This document shows, in pieces, positions 17,017 to 26,246 of a stretch of 64,000 bases of DNA (positions are counted from its first letter, which is position 1; every line of letters starts with the position of its first letter). The stretch is from Cohaesibacter intestini. GTDB taxonomy: Bacteria; Pseudomonadota; Alphaproteobacteria; Rhizobiales; Cohaesibacteraceae. The notes below the pieces were generated by a model that was given only the letters and a program-made list of their open reading frames with translations, was not told the origin of the DNA and made no database searches. The stretch lies in assembly GCF_003324485.1 (NCBI RefSeq), contig NZ_QODK01000006.1, positions 62,001 to 126,000 of the forward strand, read 5' to 3'. The position numbers were made by a program, and so were the translations under genes.

Positions 17017-17535
17017 CTATTGCTTTCCCCAGCGTTCGGTTGGGTGAAAAATTGGCTTTTTGTGCCCGGCGATTAGATCCAAATTGTCGAGAGCCAGTTG
17101 CAAGCTATGCTGATAGGCCATGGTTTCGATCAGCTCTAGTGTCGCCCTTTGCGGCACCTGAAACCGCCGAACCGCGATGATCGGTCCGGTATCCACGTCG
17201 CGAGCCATTGCGTGCAGGGTCACGCCATAGGCCCTCTGCCCAGTTTTCAAAAGTGTCTTTGTGGGCCTATATCCGGGCATCCATGGCGGTCCCGGGTGAA
17301 TATTGAGAGCTTGGTCGAGTTGTGACAGCATCGCTTCCGGTACGATGACATCAGTCAGAAAGCCAAATAGGGATACCGAGGTCGGTGCCTTGGCAAAGAG
17401 TGCTTCGAGCATCGCCTTGTCCGACGCAATGCTGGTTTGCAGCTCTGGTCGAACATGAGCAAGTCGCTGCGCAAAATAGTCAGCTTCCTGTTCCGGCATC
17501 AAGAGGATCAATTTGTCGACTGTCTCTGTTGTCAT
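17017..17535 (-). CDS. formyltransferase-like protein (Formyl_trans_N fold, single domain)
   Basis: The 172-residue protein keeps the catalytic set of the folate-dependent formyltransferase/hydrolase fold: Asn and His in ALNIHPGPPWMPGYRP and the Asp in DVDTGPIIAVRRF. It corresponds only to the catalytic domain; the C-terminal domain of methionyl-tRNA formyltransferase and the ACT domain of PurU are absent. The sugar-formylating and GART branches have comparable cores, so the acceptor cannot be assigned. No strong ribosome-binding site precedes the ATG. Confidence 0.75.
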   Translation of the reverse strand: MTTETVDKLILLMPEQEADYFAQRLAHVRPELQTSIASDKAMLEALFAKAPTSVSLFGFLTDVIVPEAMLSQLDQALNIHPGPPWMPGYRPTKTLLKTGQRAYGVTLHAMARDVDTGPIIAVRRFQVPQRATLELIETMAYQHSLQLALDNLDLIAGHKKPIFHPTERWGKQ

Positions 17536-17572
17536 GCCAAAAGCTCATCACGTCTCGTTCTGGTTTCCAATC

Positions 17573-17601
17573 GAAAAGACCCGATCCAATGGACCGGGTC
17601 T
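17573..17601 (-). terminator. Rho-independent terminator of the aap operon
   Basis: Read leftward, an 11-bp stem (agacccggtcc / ggatcgggtct, one wobble) with a 3-nt loop is followed by TTTT. It lies 27 bases beyond the aapP stop codon. Confidence 0.85.
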
Positions 17602-17627
17602 CAAGATTGTTCAAACCCAATTTCTGC

Positions 17628-18428
17628 CTAGTGCAGGATCTGGCTGAGGAAGAGTTTCGTGCGCTCATGCTGCGGATTGGTGAAGAAGGCTTCCGGCTCG
17701 TTCTGTTCAACAATCTGACCTGCATCCATGAAGATCACGCGGTTGGCAACCTGACGGGCAAAGCCCATTTCGTGGGTCACGCAAAGCATGGTCATGCCTT
17801 CTTCGGCAAGACCCACCATCACATCAAGCACTTCCTTGATCATTTCCGGATCGAGCGCTGAGGTTGGCTCATCAAACAGCATGATGCGTGGGTTCATGCA
17901 CAGCGAGCGGGCAATCGCCACACGCTGCTGCTGACCACCGGAGAGCTGGCCGGGATATTTCAAGGCCTGCTCAGGGATCTTGACGCGCTCAAGATAGTGC
18001 ATCGCAATCTCTTCGGCTTCCTTCTTGGGCATCTTGCGCACCCAGATCGGGGCCAAAGTCAGGTTTTCAAGAATGGTCAAATGCGGGAACAGATTGAAAT
18101 GCTGGAACACCATGCCAACCTCACGACGAATTTCGTCGATTTTCTTGAGGTCGTTGGTCAGCTCAATGCCGTCTACGACAATCTTGCCTTCCTGATGCTC
18201 TTCAAGGCGGTTGATGCAGCGGATCATCGTGGATTTGCCTGAACCGGATGGGCCGGCGATAACGATACGCTCTCCCTGCATGACCTTGAGATTGATGTCA
18301 CGAAGGACGTGGAAGTCACCATACCATTTGTTCATGCCTTCGATTTCGATGGCAACTTCGCTGTCCGATATATGCATCTTTGTGCGGTCAGCGTGGATTT
18401 CGGAGGCGTCAACTGTTTTATCAGTCAT
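17628..18428 (-). CDS. aapP: general L-amino acid ABC transporter ATP-binding protein AapP
   Basis: The 266-residue ABC ATPase of the polar amino acid uptake family is complete: Walker [11 protein letters not shown]-loop [11 protein letters not shown], signature [15 protein letters not shown], Walker [14 protein letters not shown] and switch His in VTHEMGF. It energises import by AapQM with AapJ as receptor. It is last in aapJQMP and starts 16 bp after aapM, with GGAG eight bases ahead of its ATG. The first 25 residues are a short acidic extension. Confidence 0.96.
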   Translation of the reverse strand: MTDKTVDASEIHADRTKMHISDSEVAIEIEGMNKWYGDFHVLRDINLKVMQGERIVIAGPSGSGKSTMIRCINRLEEHQEGKIVVDGIELTNDLKKIDEIRREVGMVFQHFNLFPHLTILENLTLAPIWVRKMPKKEAEEIAMHYLERVKIPEQALKYPGQLSGGQQQRVAIARSLCMNPRIMLFDEPTSALDPEMIKEVLDVMVGLAEEGMTMLCVTHEMGFARQVANRVIFMDAGQIVEQNEPEAFFTNPQHERTKLFLSQILH

Positions 18429-18444
18429 AGTGTGCTCCTAAAGC

Positions 18445-19752
18445 TTATCGTTTATGACCGGTGTGCAGCCGGTTTTCCATGAAAATTGAGTAACGGGACA
18501 TGCTGAAGCAGAAGATCCAGAAGATCGAGGCTGCGAACAAATAGCCCGTATGAGACGTCGATGGCGTTGACCAGTTGGGATCCGTGAAGGATAGCTGCAC
18601 CTGCCCCAACAGGTCGAACAGACCGATGATCAGCACAAGCGTGGTATCCTTGAACAAGCCGATGAAGGTGTTCACGATGCCTGGAATAACCAGTTTCAGC
18701 GCTTGCGGCATAATGATCAGTCCGGTTGATTGCCAGAAAGTCAAACCCAGTGCGTCAGCCCCTTCATACTGCCCTTTTGGGATGGCTTGCAAGCCACCAC
18801 GGACAACCTCGGCCATATAGGCTGCGGAAAAGAGAGCAACACCGATCAGAGCGCGCAACAATTTGTCAAACGTGACGCCTTCCGGCAGGAAAAGCGGCAA
18901 AACAACCGACGACATGAAGAGCACGGTGATCAATGGGACACCACGCCAGAACTCGATGAAGAACACCGATACGAGGCGAACCGCGGGCATTTTTGACCGA
19001 CGTCCCAACGCAAAGGCGATACCCAAAGGCAAGGATGCCGCGATGCCAGTGATGGCGATCACAAGGGTCACAAGGAAGCCACCCCATTTTGCGGTTTCAA
19101 CCGGCATCAGACCAAAATCGATCGACATGACGGCAAGAATGGCCGCAAAACCCAGTGCAATGACGCCGATGATGATCATAAGCGGCTTGATCGGGCTTTT
19201 GGTTGCGTAGGCAGTCACCGCGCCGATGCCGAGCAGAATGGCAACTGCAATCACAAATTCGGCAATCCAGGTCTCGAAAGACAGGGACACCCCGGTCAAC
19301 AGCTTGAAGGTCATCACTGGATAGACCAGCACCATGAAAAGAATGTTTTCACGCTTGAATGGCAAAGCTGGAATGAGCGCGGGGACCAGTCCCAGAGCAC
19401 CAACGAGGAAAACAATATTAACCCGCCAGTATTCCTCAACCGGATAACGACCATAGACGAACTGCGGGAAATAGGCCTTCACATAGGCCCAGCAGGCCCC
19501 ATGCGTGTCAACGCAGGCTTCGCGGTTGGTGCCCTCCCAGACGGCGTCAACAAAAGCGAACTGAATGAGCGGCGGTACCAAAAGATAGATCAGGTATACC
19601 CCCAACAATGTCAGCAAGGTATTGGACACGGAGGAAAAGAGGCTTTCTTTCATCCAATGCACGGGCCCTCTGATGCTGGAAGGCGCAGGTTTTTCCGGCG
19701 TCATTTCCTTGCGAACAAAGGAGACTGATTGCTCAGCTTGAATATCAGACAT
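18445..19752 (-). CDS. aapM: general L-amino acid ABC transporter permease AapM
   Basis: The 435-residue inner-membrane permease has an N-terminal extension with extra transmembrane helices, then the HisMQ-type core with the EAA loop (EGADALGLTFWQSTGLIIMP) that docks to AapP. A periplasmic loop carries two cysteines (EACVDTHGACWAYV). It forms the translocation channel with AapQ for broad L-amino-acid uptake. GGAG precedes the ATG. The 9-bp gap to aapQ implies one transcript. Confidence 0.95.
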   Translation of the reverse strand: MSDIQAEQSVSFVRKEMTPEKPAPSSIRGPVHWMKESLFSSVSNTLLTLLGVYLIYLLVPPLIQFAFVDAVWEGTNREACVDTHGACWAYVKAYFPQFVYGRYPVEEYWRVNIVFLVGALGLVPALIPALPFKRENILFMVLVYPVMTFKLLTGVSLSFETWIAEFVIAVAILLGIGAVTAYATKSPIKPLMIIIGVIALGFAAILAVMSIDFGLMPVETAKWGGFLVTLVIAITGIAASLPLGIAFALGRRSKMPAVRLVSVFFIEFWRGVPLITVLFMSSVVLPLFLPEGVTFDKLLRALIGVALFSAAYMAEVVRGGLQAIPKGQYEGADALGLTFWQSTGLIIMPQALKLVIPGIVNTFIGLFKDTTLVLIIGLFDLLGQVQLSFTDPNWSTPSTSHTGYLFAASIFWIFCFSMSRYSIFMENRLHTGHKR

Positions 19753-19761
19753 CGATCTCTC

Positions 19762-20955
19762 CTATCTTTCGACCAAGGCAATGGACCGGTTGTACCAGTT
19801 CATTATCATGGAGGTTATCAAGGACAGGGACAGATAGACCAGCATCCAGATACCAATGATCTCGATTGCCTGACCTGTCTGGTTCAGCACGGTGCCACCA
19901 ACCGAGACAATGTCTGGATAGGCAATCGCCACCGCAAGGGACGAGTTTTTCGTCAGGTTCAAATATTGACTCGTCAGCGGCGGGATGATCACGCGCATCG
20001 CTTGCGGGATGATGATCAATCGCAGCGTATGGCTTGGCTTTACACCCAATGCATAGGAAGCTTCGGTCTGCCCGTGGCTGACCGCCAAAATGCCTGCGCG
20101 GACAATCTCGGCGATGAAGGCGCCGGTATAGATTGTCAGAGCGAGCAACAGGCCTACAAATTCGGGGATAACCTTCATGCCACCGGCAAAGTTGAAGCCT
20201 TTAAGCGCTGGCAGATCATAGGTGATCGGCATACCGGCAACGAAATAGGCAACCAGAGGCAAACCGATTAGCATACCAAGGCCTGTCAGGAAGACCGGGA
20301 ATCGCTGGCCCGTTGCCATTTGCCGCTTTTTGGCCCATCGGTACATGATGATGACGCCGAGAACCGCAGCAATCAGAGCATACAGGATCAGAGCCGATCC
20401 TTCGCCAAATTCTGGTTTTGGCATAAAGAAGCCGCGGTTATTGAGGAAGAAGCCCCCGCCAAAATCCAGCGACTGCTTTGGATGCGGAACGGTCCGTAGA
20501 ACAGCGAAGTACCAGAAAAACAGCTGCAACAGCAGCGGAATGTTGCGGACGATTTCGATATAGACCGTAGCCATCTTGGAGATGACCCAGTTATTTGATA
20601 GTCGCGCAATACCCATGACGAAGCCGACAATGGTGGCGAAAAAGATGCCGATCACTGCAATAAGCAAGGTGTTCAGCAAACCCGCCAGCAGGGCTTCTGC
20701 ATAGGTTGAGGTTGCGGAGAGGTCAATCAGGGACTGGTTGGGCAGAAAACCTGCCGTATTGTCCAGAAAGCCAAAACCGGATGCGATATTCTGTTTCTCA
20801 AGGTTATGGGCGGTGTTCTGGACAATATTCCAGACCAAATAGACCAAACCGCCGACAAGAACGATCTGATAGATGTAGCCCCTTACCTTGGGATCGTTAA
20901 ATATCGAGCCCTTGGCCGAGGAACCATCCCCAGCCTGATGAGAGTTAGCAGCCAT
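19762..20955 (-). CDS. aapQ: general L-amino acid ABC transporter permease AapQ
   Basis: The 397-residue permease carries an EAA loop (EASYALGVKPSHTLRLIIIP) in the C-terminal HisMQ domain, and ALLAGLLNTLLIAVIGIFFA opens that domain. The N-terminal part adds a helix (YIYQIVLVGGLVYLVWNIV) and a large periplasmic insertion, as in Rhizobium AapQ. It pairs with AapM. GAGG lies five bases upstream of the ATG. It is separated from aapJ by 175 bp that include a strong hairpin, so its expression is probably set below that of aapJ. Confidence 0.95.
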   Translation of the reverse strand: MAANSHQAGDGSSAKGSIFNDPKVRGYIYQIVLVGGLVYLVWNIVQNTAHNLEKQNIASGFGFLDNTAGFLPNQSLIDLSATSTYAEALLAGLLNTLLIAVIGIFFATIVGFVMGIARLSNNWVISKMATVYIEIVRNIPLLLQLFFWYFAVLRTVPHPKQSLDFGGGFFLNNRGFFMPKPEFGEGSALILYALIAAVLGVIIMYRWAKKRQMATGQRFPVFLTGLGMLIGLPLVAYFVAGMPITYDLPALKGFNFAGGMKVIPEFVGLLLALTIYTGAFIAEIVRAGILAVSHGQTEASYALGVKPSHTLRLIIIPQAMRVIIPPLTSQYLNLTKNSSLAVAIAYPDIVSVGGTVLNQTGQAIEIIGIWMLVYLSLSLITSMIMNWYNRSIALVER

Positions 20956-21077
20956 TTGTGCCTCGTTGGTGACTGGTCTTGTTGCTCGTTATTGCTTTGA
21001 CCAGGCTATCGAGACGCGACGCCAAGCGTTCCCACTTATGTGGGTTATGATTGTATTTACGCTGTTTTGTCGCGAAC

Positions 21078-21116
21078 AAAAAAATTACCCCGGCAGATTC
21101 GTGGTATCTGCCGGGG
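21078..21116 (-). terminator. Partial terminator / attenuator between aapJ and aapQ
   Basis: Read leftward, a perfect 11-bp stem (ccccggcagat / atctgccgggg) with a 7-nt loop is followed a few bases later by T7. It starts 15 bases after the aapJ stop and sits inside the operon. Terminators placed like this usually let the binding protein be made in large excess over the membrane subunits. Confidence 0.85.
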
Positions 21117-21130
21117 CGTAATCCAATTGA

Positions 21131-22147
21131 TTAACGGATTGGCGGTGCGTACATCAGACCACCTTTGGACCACAGAGCGTTTACGCCGCGTGCAATGCCA
21201 AGTGGAGTGTCCGGACCGACATTTTTGTCGAAGCTTTCACCATAGTTACCGACGGCTTTGATCACGTTGTAAGCCCAGTCATTGCCGAGGCCGAGATTTT
21301 CACCGAAGGACCCTTCAACGCCGAGCAGACGACGGATTGCAGGGTTGGAGCTTTCTTTCATTTCATCAACGTTGGCCTGGGATACGCCGAGTTCTTCAGC
21401 GTTGATCATTGCAAACAGAACCCATTTGTTGATGTTGAACCACTGGTCGTCACCCTGACGAACAACTGGGCCAAGTGGTTCTTTGGAAATGATTTCCGGC
21501 AGAACGACATGGTCAGCAGCGTTGGTGAGTTTCAGGCGCTGTGCATACAGGCCGGAAGCATCCGTGGTGTAAACGTCGCAACGACCGGAATCGTATGCCT
21601 GAACAACTTCGTCAGCTTTTTCGAACTGAACGAGTTCGAGTTCCATGTTATTGGAACGGAAATAGTCGGTCACGTTCAGCTCGGTGGTGGTACCGGTGTT
21701 GGTGCAGACAGATGCGCCAGACAGTTCCAGAGCGGAAGAGACGCCCAGAGATTTGCGGATCATGAAGCCCTGACCGTCATAATAGTTGACGCCAGCGAAG
21801 TTCAGGCCCAGAGCGGTGTCACGGGTCATGGTCCAGGTGGTGTTACGCGGCAGCACGTCGATCTCGCCAGACTGCAGGGCGGTGAAACGCTCTTTAGCAG
21901 ACAGTGGGGAGAATTTTGCGCCCGAAGCGTCACCAAAAATTGCAGCGGAAACCGCGTAGCAGAAATCGACATCGAGGCCGGTCCAGTTGCCCTGATCATC
22001 AGGGTTGGAGAAGCCTGGCAGACCCTGGCTCACACCGCACTGTACGGCGCCTTTGGCCTTTACGTCATCAAGAGTGGCAGCGCCAGCAGCAGTTGCGCCG
22101 ACAGCCATTGCAGAACCCATAAGTACGGAGAGAAGAGCTTTTTTCAT
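21131..22147 (-). CDS. aapJ: general L-amino acid-binding periplasmic protein AapJ
   Basis: The 338-residue secreted receptor has a signal peptide (MKKALLSVLMGSAMAVGATA, cleavage after AGAA) followed by the type II periplasmic binding fold (VQCGVSQGLPGFSNPDDQGN, GLDVDFCYAVSAAIFGDA, LGPVVRQGDDQWFNI). It delivers many L-amino acids to AapQMP. Two cysteines (in ASVCTNTGTT and SGRCDVYTTD) may pair. An in-frame opening runs 213 bases further upstream, but ATG 22147 is chosen because the signal peptide begins there and AGG lies seven bases ahead. Confidence 0.95.
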   Translation of the reverse strand: MKKALLSVLMGSAMAVGATAAGAATLDDVKAKGAVQCGVSQGLPGFSNPDDQGNWTGLDVDFCYAVSAAIFGDASGAKFSPLSAKERFTALQSGEIDVLPRNTTWTMTRDTALGLNFAGVNYYDGQGFMIRKSLGVSSALELSGASVCTNTGTTTELNVTDYFRSNNMELELVQFEKADEVVQAYDSGRCDVYTTDASGLYAQRLKLTNAADHVVLPEIISKEPLGPVVRQGDDQWFNINKWVLFAMINAEELGVSQANVDEMKESSNPAIRRLLGVEGSFGENLGLGNDWAYNVIKAVGNYGESFDKNVGPDTPLGIARGVNALWSKGGLMYAPPIR

Positions 22148-22470
22148 ATTGCAGCCTATGTTCGTTGCCCGATAGGAAAGATTTGATTGCAAGTTTGAAC
22201 ATGTTGTAGGGAAAATCCGAACTGGATGCATCCCGCCACGTGTTCTTTCATTGTTTGGTCGATTGCAGGATGTGCAATTGACACCGCTATCGAAGGAAAT
22301 TATTTGATCTCGGTCAAGAGGAAATGTGACCTGATATCCACGAAACTTGTCGATTCGCATGAAAAATGTTTCTTAACACCGGGTTTTTGAAATATTTTAA
22401 TCGGAGCGGGATCAATTTCCGATGAATCTGCCGCGCTCTGTGGAGCTTAAACCTAGTCAAAAGGTCACCA
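22148..22470. other. Intergenic region between aapJ and metC
   Basis: This 323-bp region separates divergent genes and must contain promoters for both. It is more AT-rich than its surroundings toward metC. I see no further gene or hairpin. Confidence 0.5.
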
Positions 22471-23658
22471 ATGAAAAATCATACTGGAAAAAACACCAAG
22501 GCACTGAAGACTGCCACCCGTCTTGTGACCACTGGACGCTCGCCAAAAGAACAGGATGGTTTTGTGAATCCACCCGTGATTCACGCCTCAACTGTGGTGT
22601 TTGATTCGACCGAGCAACTCTATTCTGGCAAATCCAAATTTGCCTATGGCCGCCGGGGAACCCCAACCACCAATGCGCTGACCGATGCACTGACTGACCT
22701 TGAGGGAGCGCACGGATCCGTTTTGGCGCCCTCAGGGCTTGCGGCCTGTTCACTGGCCCTGCTTTCTGCGTGTAAAGCAGGTGATCATGTGCTGATCACT
22801 GACAGCGTTTATGAACCAACCCGTAACTTTGCCAAGACTGTTCTCGAACCGATGGGCGTCGCGGTGCAATATTATGACCCGCTGATCGGAGGGGACATCG
22901 CAACCCTCTTCAAGGACAACACGTCTGCGGTCTTCACCGAAGCGCCGGGGTCGCAGACATTCGAGATGCAGGATATTCCGGCCATCGTTGCTGCCTGCAA
23001 GGATCGGGATATTCTGGTTCTGCTCGACAATACATGGGGTACGCCGCTCTATTTTGATTCGATGGGCCATGGAGTGGACATCACCATTCAGGCGGGCACC
23101 AAATATATCGTCGGCCATTCTGACGTAATGCTGGGCACCATTTCGGCCAACGAGCGGGCTTGGGGGCGTCTTTATGATGTTCATGGCGCGATGGGCTATC
23201 ATGTCGGGCCGGATGATGTGTATCTAGCCTTGCGCGGCCTTCGTACCATGGGCATCCGGTTGCGTCAGCATCAGGAAAGTGCGTTCGAGATGGCCCAATG
23301 GCTGGAAGCGCGGCCTGAGGTGGATCGGGTGCTCTATCCCCCTCTGCCCTCGGATCCCGGTCATGCCATCTGGAAACGGGACTTTACAGGCGCGTGCGGC
23401 CTGATGGGCGTGGTGCTGAAAGATGTCAGCAAGAAACAGGCTTGCGCCTTCATCGATGCTCTGGACCTGTTTGGTCTTGGCTATAGTTGGGGTGGTTTTG
23501 AAAGCCTCGTGATCCATGCTGATCCGCGGAACTATCGCACGGCAACCACATGGAATGAGCCCGGCCAGTTGATCCGGCTGCATATTGGTTTGGAAGATGT
23601 GTCAGACCTGAAAGAGGATCTGGAAGGTGGCTTCGCGGCCTTGAGCTCAGCCAAGTAG
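22471..23658 (+). CDS. metC: cystathionine beta-lyase
   Basis: The 395-residue PLP enzyme of the Cys/Met metabolism family shows YGRRGTPTTNALTDALTDLE near the N-terminus, LLDNTWGTPLYF for the PLP-binding Asp region and the Schiff-base lysine in QAGTKYIVGHSDVMLG. It cleaves cystathionine to homocysteine, pyruvate and ammonia. Its place divergent from aapJ is the same as in Rhizobium and relatives, which supports the name. AAAGG lies about seven bases before the ATG. Confidence 0.93.
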   Translation: MKNHTGKNTKALKTATRLVTTGRSPKEQDGFVNPPVIHASTVVFDSTEQLYSGKSKFAYGRRGTPTTNALTDALTDLEGAHGSVLAPSGLAACSLALLSACKAGDHVLITDSVYEPTRNFAKTVLEPMGVAVQYYDPLIGGDIATLFKDNTSAVFTEAPGSQTFEMQDIPAIVAACKDRDILVLLDNTWGTPLYFDSMGHGVDITIQAGTKYIVGHSDVMLGTISANERAWGRLYDVHGAMGYHVGPDDVYLALRGLRTMGIRLRQHQESAFEMAQWLEARPEVDRVLYPPLPSDPGHAIWKRDFTGACGLMGVVLKDVSKKQACAFIDALDLFGLGYSWGGFESLVIHADPRNYRTATTWNEPGQLIRLHIGLEDVSDLKEDLEGGFAALSSAK

Positions 23659-23681
23659 GCGAATTGATCTTGAAAACACTT

Positions 23682-23707
23682 AAAGGCAGCCTGTGGCTGC
23701 CTTTTTT
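23682..23707 (+). terminator. Rho-independent terminator of metC
   Basis: A 10-bp perfect stem (aaaggcagcc / ggctgccttt) with a tgt loop leads into T6. It lies 23 bases after metC and 17 bases before the convergent membrane-protein gene, so it may also slow leftward transcripts. Confidence 0.9.
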
Positions 23708-23723
23708 GTCCTCATGACTCGTG

Positions 23724-24479
23724 TCAGATGACGTCCTTCATGATTTCATCATCTTCGAGCGCTGGTTCGACACTCGTTTTGGTCTGTTCCAGTCGCTTGC
23801 CCAGTTGGATGTGACGATACAGATAGGCCCCCAAGGCACCGGAAATCACGAACAAGACGACCCCTACGCCGATCTGTGCGGTTTGATCCACTTGCACGCC
23901 ACTGCCCATCAAGGCAAAAATGGCGGTCTGGGGAATATATCCGGCCGCAGACCCAAGCACAAAGGGGATGGCCCGCACATGGGTGACCCCTGCGATGAGG
24001 TTCGTGACAAGGTTGCTGCCCACCGGGAGAAACCGGATCAAGAGCGTGGTGACGAAGGGGCTGCCGGTCAGCACCTGTTCAAAGCGTGCGACACGTTTGC
24101 CGAAATTGCGCTGAACGAAGCCGCGCCCCATCAGGCGGGCATAGGTGAAGGAAAGGATGCAGCCACAACTGGTTGCCAATACGGCGAGCGCAGTGCCGCC
24201 CAGAAAGCCGAAGGCATAACCGCCCATGAATGAAATAGCCTGACGTGGAAAGCCGACCGCAGCCAATAGGCCACCCATGGCGACGAATAGCAGATATCCT
24301 GAAACGCCCCTGCCCTTGACTTGCGCATCGACCCAATGCTCGTCAAACATATCCGCAATGCCGATCGCCTTGAGGCCGTAACCAATAGCGACCAGAGACC
24401 CGATCATGATCAGGCCTTTTAGATAGGGGCGCAAGGTCTGGTACAGACCGCCGCCGCGAGCATTTGCAGGTTCACGCAT
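23724..24479 (-). CDS. TVP38/TMEM64 (VTT/DedA-like) membrane protein
   Basis: The 251-residue polytopic protein has the VTT-domain core: LAAVGFPRQAISFMGGYAFG, CGCILSFTYARLMGRGFV, FVTTLLIRFLPVGSNLVTNL and GYIPQTAIFALMGSG. DedA/VTT proteins are reentrant-loop membrane proteins, several of which recycle polyprenyl phosphate or scramble lipids. It is the last gene of a leftward operon with a GT2, a PAP2 phosphatase and a GT39 enzyme, which fits carrier-lipid handling. Its ATG is two bases after the GT2 stop, so translation is coupled. Confidence 0.88.
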   Translation of the reverse strand: MREPANARGGGLYQTLRPYLKGLIMIGSLVAIGYGLKAIGIADMFDEHWVDAQVKGRGVSGYLLFVAMGGLLAAVGFPRQAISFMGGYAFGFLGGTALAVLATSCGCILSFTYARLMGRGFVQRNFGKRVARFEQVLTGSPFVTTLLIRFLPVGSNLVTNLIAGVTHVRAIPFVLGSAAGYIPQTAIFALMGSGVQVDQTAQIGVGVVLFVISGALGAYLYRHIQLGKRLEQTKTSVEPALEDDEIMKDVI

Positions 24480-24481
24480 GA

Positions 24482-25258
24482 TCAGGTTTCGGGTCCATTC
24501 TGATCAGTCAAAGAAATTTCCTTGATCACCGGAATTTTCTTGCGACGCTTGCGCAGCCAGTAGACCCCGAGCAGATCGAGAATGCCGACCCAGAGACGAT
24601 CAAAGATGCCATATTTTGAGGTGCCATGGGACCGACCACGGTCAATCACGTCGATATGGACGACCTTCAGTCCTTCACGAACGACCAAGGCAGGCAGGAA
24701 CCGGTGCCAGGCTTCGAAGAAGGGCAAATTGAGAAAGACCTGACGGCGGATCACCTTGAGACCACAGCCGGAATCGCGTGTATTGTCCTTGAGCAAAGAC
24801 TGACGGATGCTGTTTGCCAATCGTGAGCCGTATTTCTTGACAAAGCCGTCGGTGCGCTTCATCCGCTGACCAGCGGCAAGTGCGTGGTCAGGACCACCAG
24901 CTTTCAGAGCGTCAATCATTTGTGGGAAGAAGGCCGGATCATTCTGACCGTCACCATCAAGAGTGGCGATGAACTCCCCTTGTGCATGGAGCAATCCGGT
25001 TCGCACCGCATTGGACTGGCCGCAGGATTTCTCATGGCGGATATGGCGCAGCCAAGGGCGTTCGATGGAATAAGCTTGCAGCAACTGATCCGTCCCGTCA
25101 TCCGACCCATCGTCAACGATTATAAGCTCGAATGGCCTGCCGGCCAAAGCGCTGCCGACTTCGTCGATCAGAAAGGCCAGATTGTCTTTCTCGTTCTTGC
25201 AGGGAATGACCACGCTGACTTCCAGCGCATGGGACATGGGGGGCAGATGTGCAAGCAT
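24482..25258 (-). CDS. family 2 glycosyltransferase (polyprenyl-phosphate sugar synthase-like)
   Basis: The 258-residue GT-A enzyme has SVVIPCKNEKDNLAFLIDEV, the nucleotide-binding IIVDDGSDDGT, the catalytic metal site ATLDGDGQNDPAFFP, and LKDNTRDSGCGLKVIRR plus VIDRGRSHGTSKYG, which place it near the DPM1/ArnC/RgtE group. Those enzymes load a sugar from a nucleotide donor onto polyprenyl phosphate. It lacks ArnC's two C-terminal membrane segments and so is the soluble or peripheral type. The likely partner is the adjacent GT39 transferase. ATG 25258 is chosen because GGAAGG precedes it; the upstream in-frame extension looks non-native. Confidence 0.88.
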   Translation of the reverse strand: MLAHLPPMSHALEVSVVIPCKNEKDNLAFLIDEVGSALAGRPFELIIVDDGSDDGTDQLLQAYSIERPWLRHIRHEKSCGQSNAVRTGLLHAQGEFIATLDGDGQNDPAFFPQMIDALKAGGPDHALAAGQRMKRTDGFVKKYGSRLANSIRQSLLKDNTRDSGCGLKVIRRQVFLNLPFFEAWHRFLPALVVREGLKVVHIDVIDRGRSHGTSKYGIFDRLWVGILDLLGVYWLRKRRKKIPVIKEISLTDQNGPET

Positions 25259-25336
25259 GAATGCCTTCCGAACTTGCCCTTGATCGGGCGTTGTTGTTGC
25301 TCTCGGACGCCGGTCGCCCTGCACTTCGGCTTGGTC

Positions 25337-26185
25337 CTAGGCCTTGTGGCGCAGGAAGTGAAGAGCCTTGAGCAGCTTCGATATAGCCAGTGGGCGACTG
25401 GAGGGCAAGCGGATCAAGCCTTTTTCACCACGGAACAGCAAGCGGCGGTTGGCAAACCACAGGGCCAATAGCCACGCAAAGCTTGCGCCATAGGCAAAAC
25501 CGGCGACCGTGTCGGAAGGGTAATGCGCCCCGACAATGACGCGTGATGCGGCCACCCACAGCCCCAGACCAAGCCAGATCCATTTAAGGCGGGGGAAAAG
25601 CAGAAGAAAGATAACGGCCATCGCCCCTGCCGTAGTCGAGTGGCCGGACGGGAAACTCTGGAAGCCAGATGACAGGCCCGGCGGGTCGAAATGGAATGGG
25701 CCGAGGGTATCAAAATGGCGCGGCCGTGCGCGTCCGATGGCCATTTTGAAAAGGTTGTTTGAGATGCCCGAGCCAGCGACAGCGACAAAGGCATAGAGTC
25801 CCAACAATTGGTAGTTGGTCAGCACTGCCTTGGCCGACCGGGGCAAATGGTCCCACGAAAGCAAGCCGAGCAGGAGAATGGCCAAGGCGGCGGGCACCAA
25901 AAGAAATTCGGACTTGCCGACTTCCGTCAATGTGCGAAAGAAGGCATAGGTCTGCGGCGAGATGGTTGACTTCCAGTGGCCGGCGGCTTGATCAACGAAA
26001 AGAAACCCAATGGCAATGAGACTGACAACGACCGTGAGGATCAAAAGCCAATCGGGATGCCGAACAGCGGCGCCAAAATGCCCGGACCGCACCTGAAAAG
26101 ACCGGACGGCGCGAAGCGTGCGGAAGTGCTTCCACTGGTCTTTCAGGCGAAAAATAGCACGGGGAATAGAGGCAAGCAGGGACAT
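25337..26185 (-). CDS. PAP2 superfamily phosphatase
   Basis: The 282-residue membrane protein carries the three acid-phosphatase motifs of PAP2 enzymes: KMAIGRARPRHF (KX6RP), FPSGHSTTAG and RVIVGAHYPSDTVAG. Five to six hydrophobic segments surround them. Members remove phosphate from undecaprenyl diphosphate, phosphatidic acid or lipid A. In this operon a lipid-carrier or lipid A role is inferred. ATG 26185 with GGAA eight bases ahead is preferred over a TTG 12 bases earlier. Confidence 0.9.
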   Translation of the reverse strand: MSLLASIPRAIFRLKDQWKHFRTLRAVRSFQVRSGHFGAAVRHPDWLLILTVVVSLIAIGFLFVDQAAGHWKSTISPQTYAFFRTLTEVGKSEFLLVPAALAILLLGLLSWDHLPRSAKAVLTNYQLLGLYAFVAVAGSGISNNLFKMAIGRARPRHFDTLGPFHFDPPGLSSGFQSFPSGHSTTAGAMAVIFLLLFPRLKWIWLGLGLWVAASRVIVGAHYPSDTVAGFAYGASFAWLLALWFANRRLLFRGEKGLIRLPSSRPLAISKLLKALHFLRHKA

Positions 26186-26246
26186 GAATTGTTCCAAAAT
26201 TGTCTCAGCACGAGGCCGGGCTGGTGGTCTGGTTTTGTGGTCTGGC

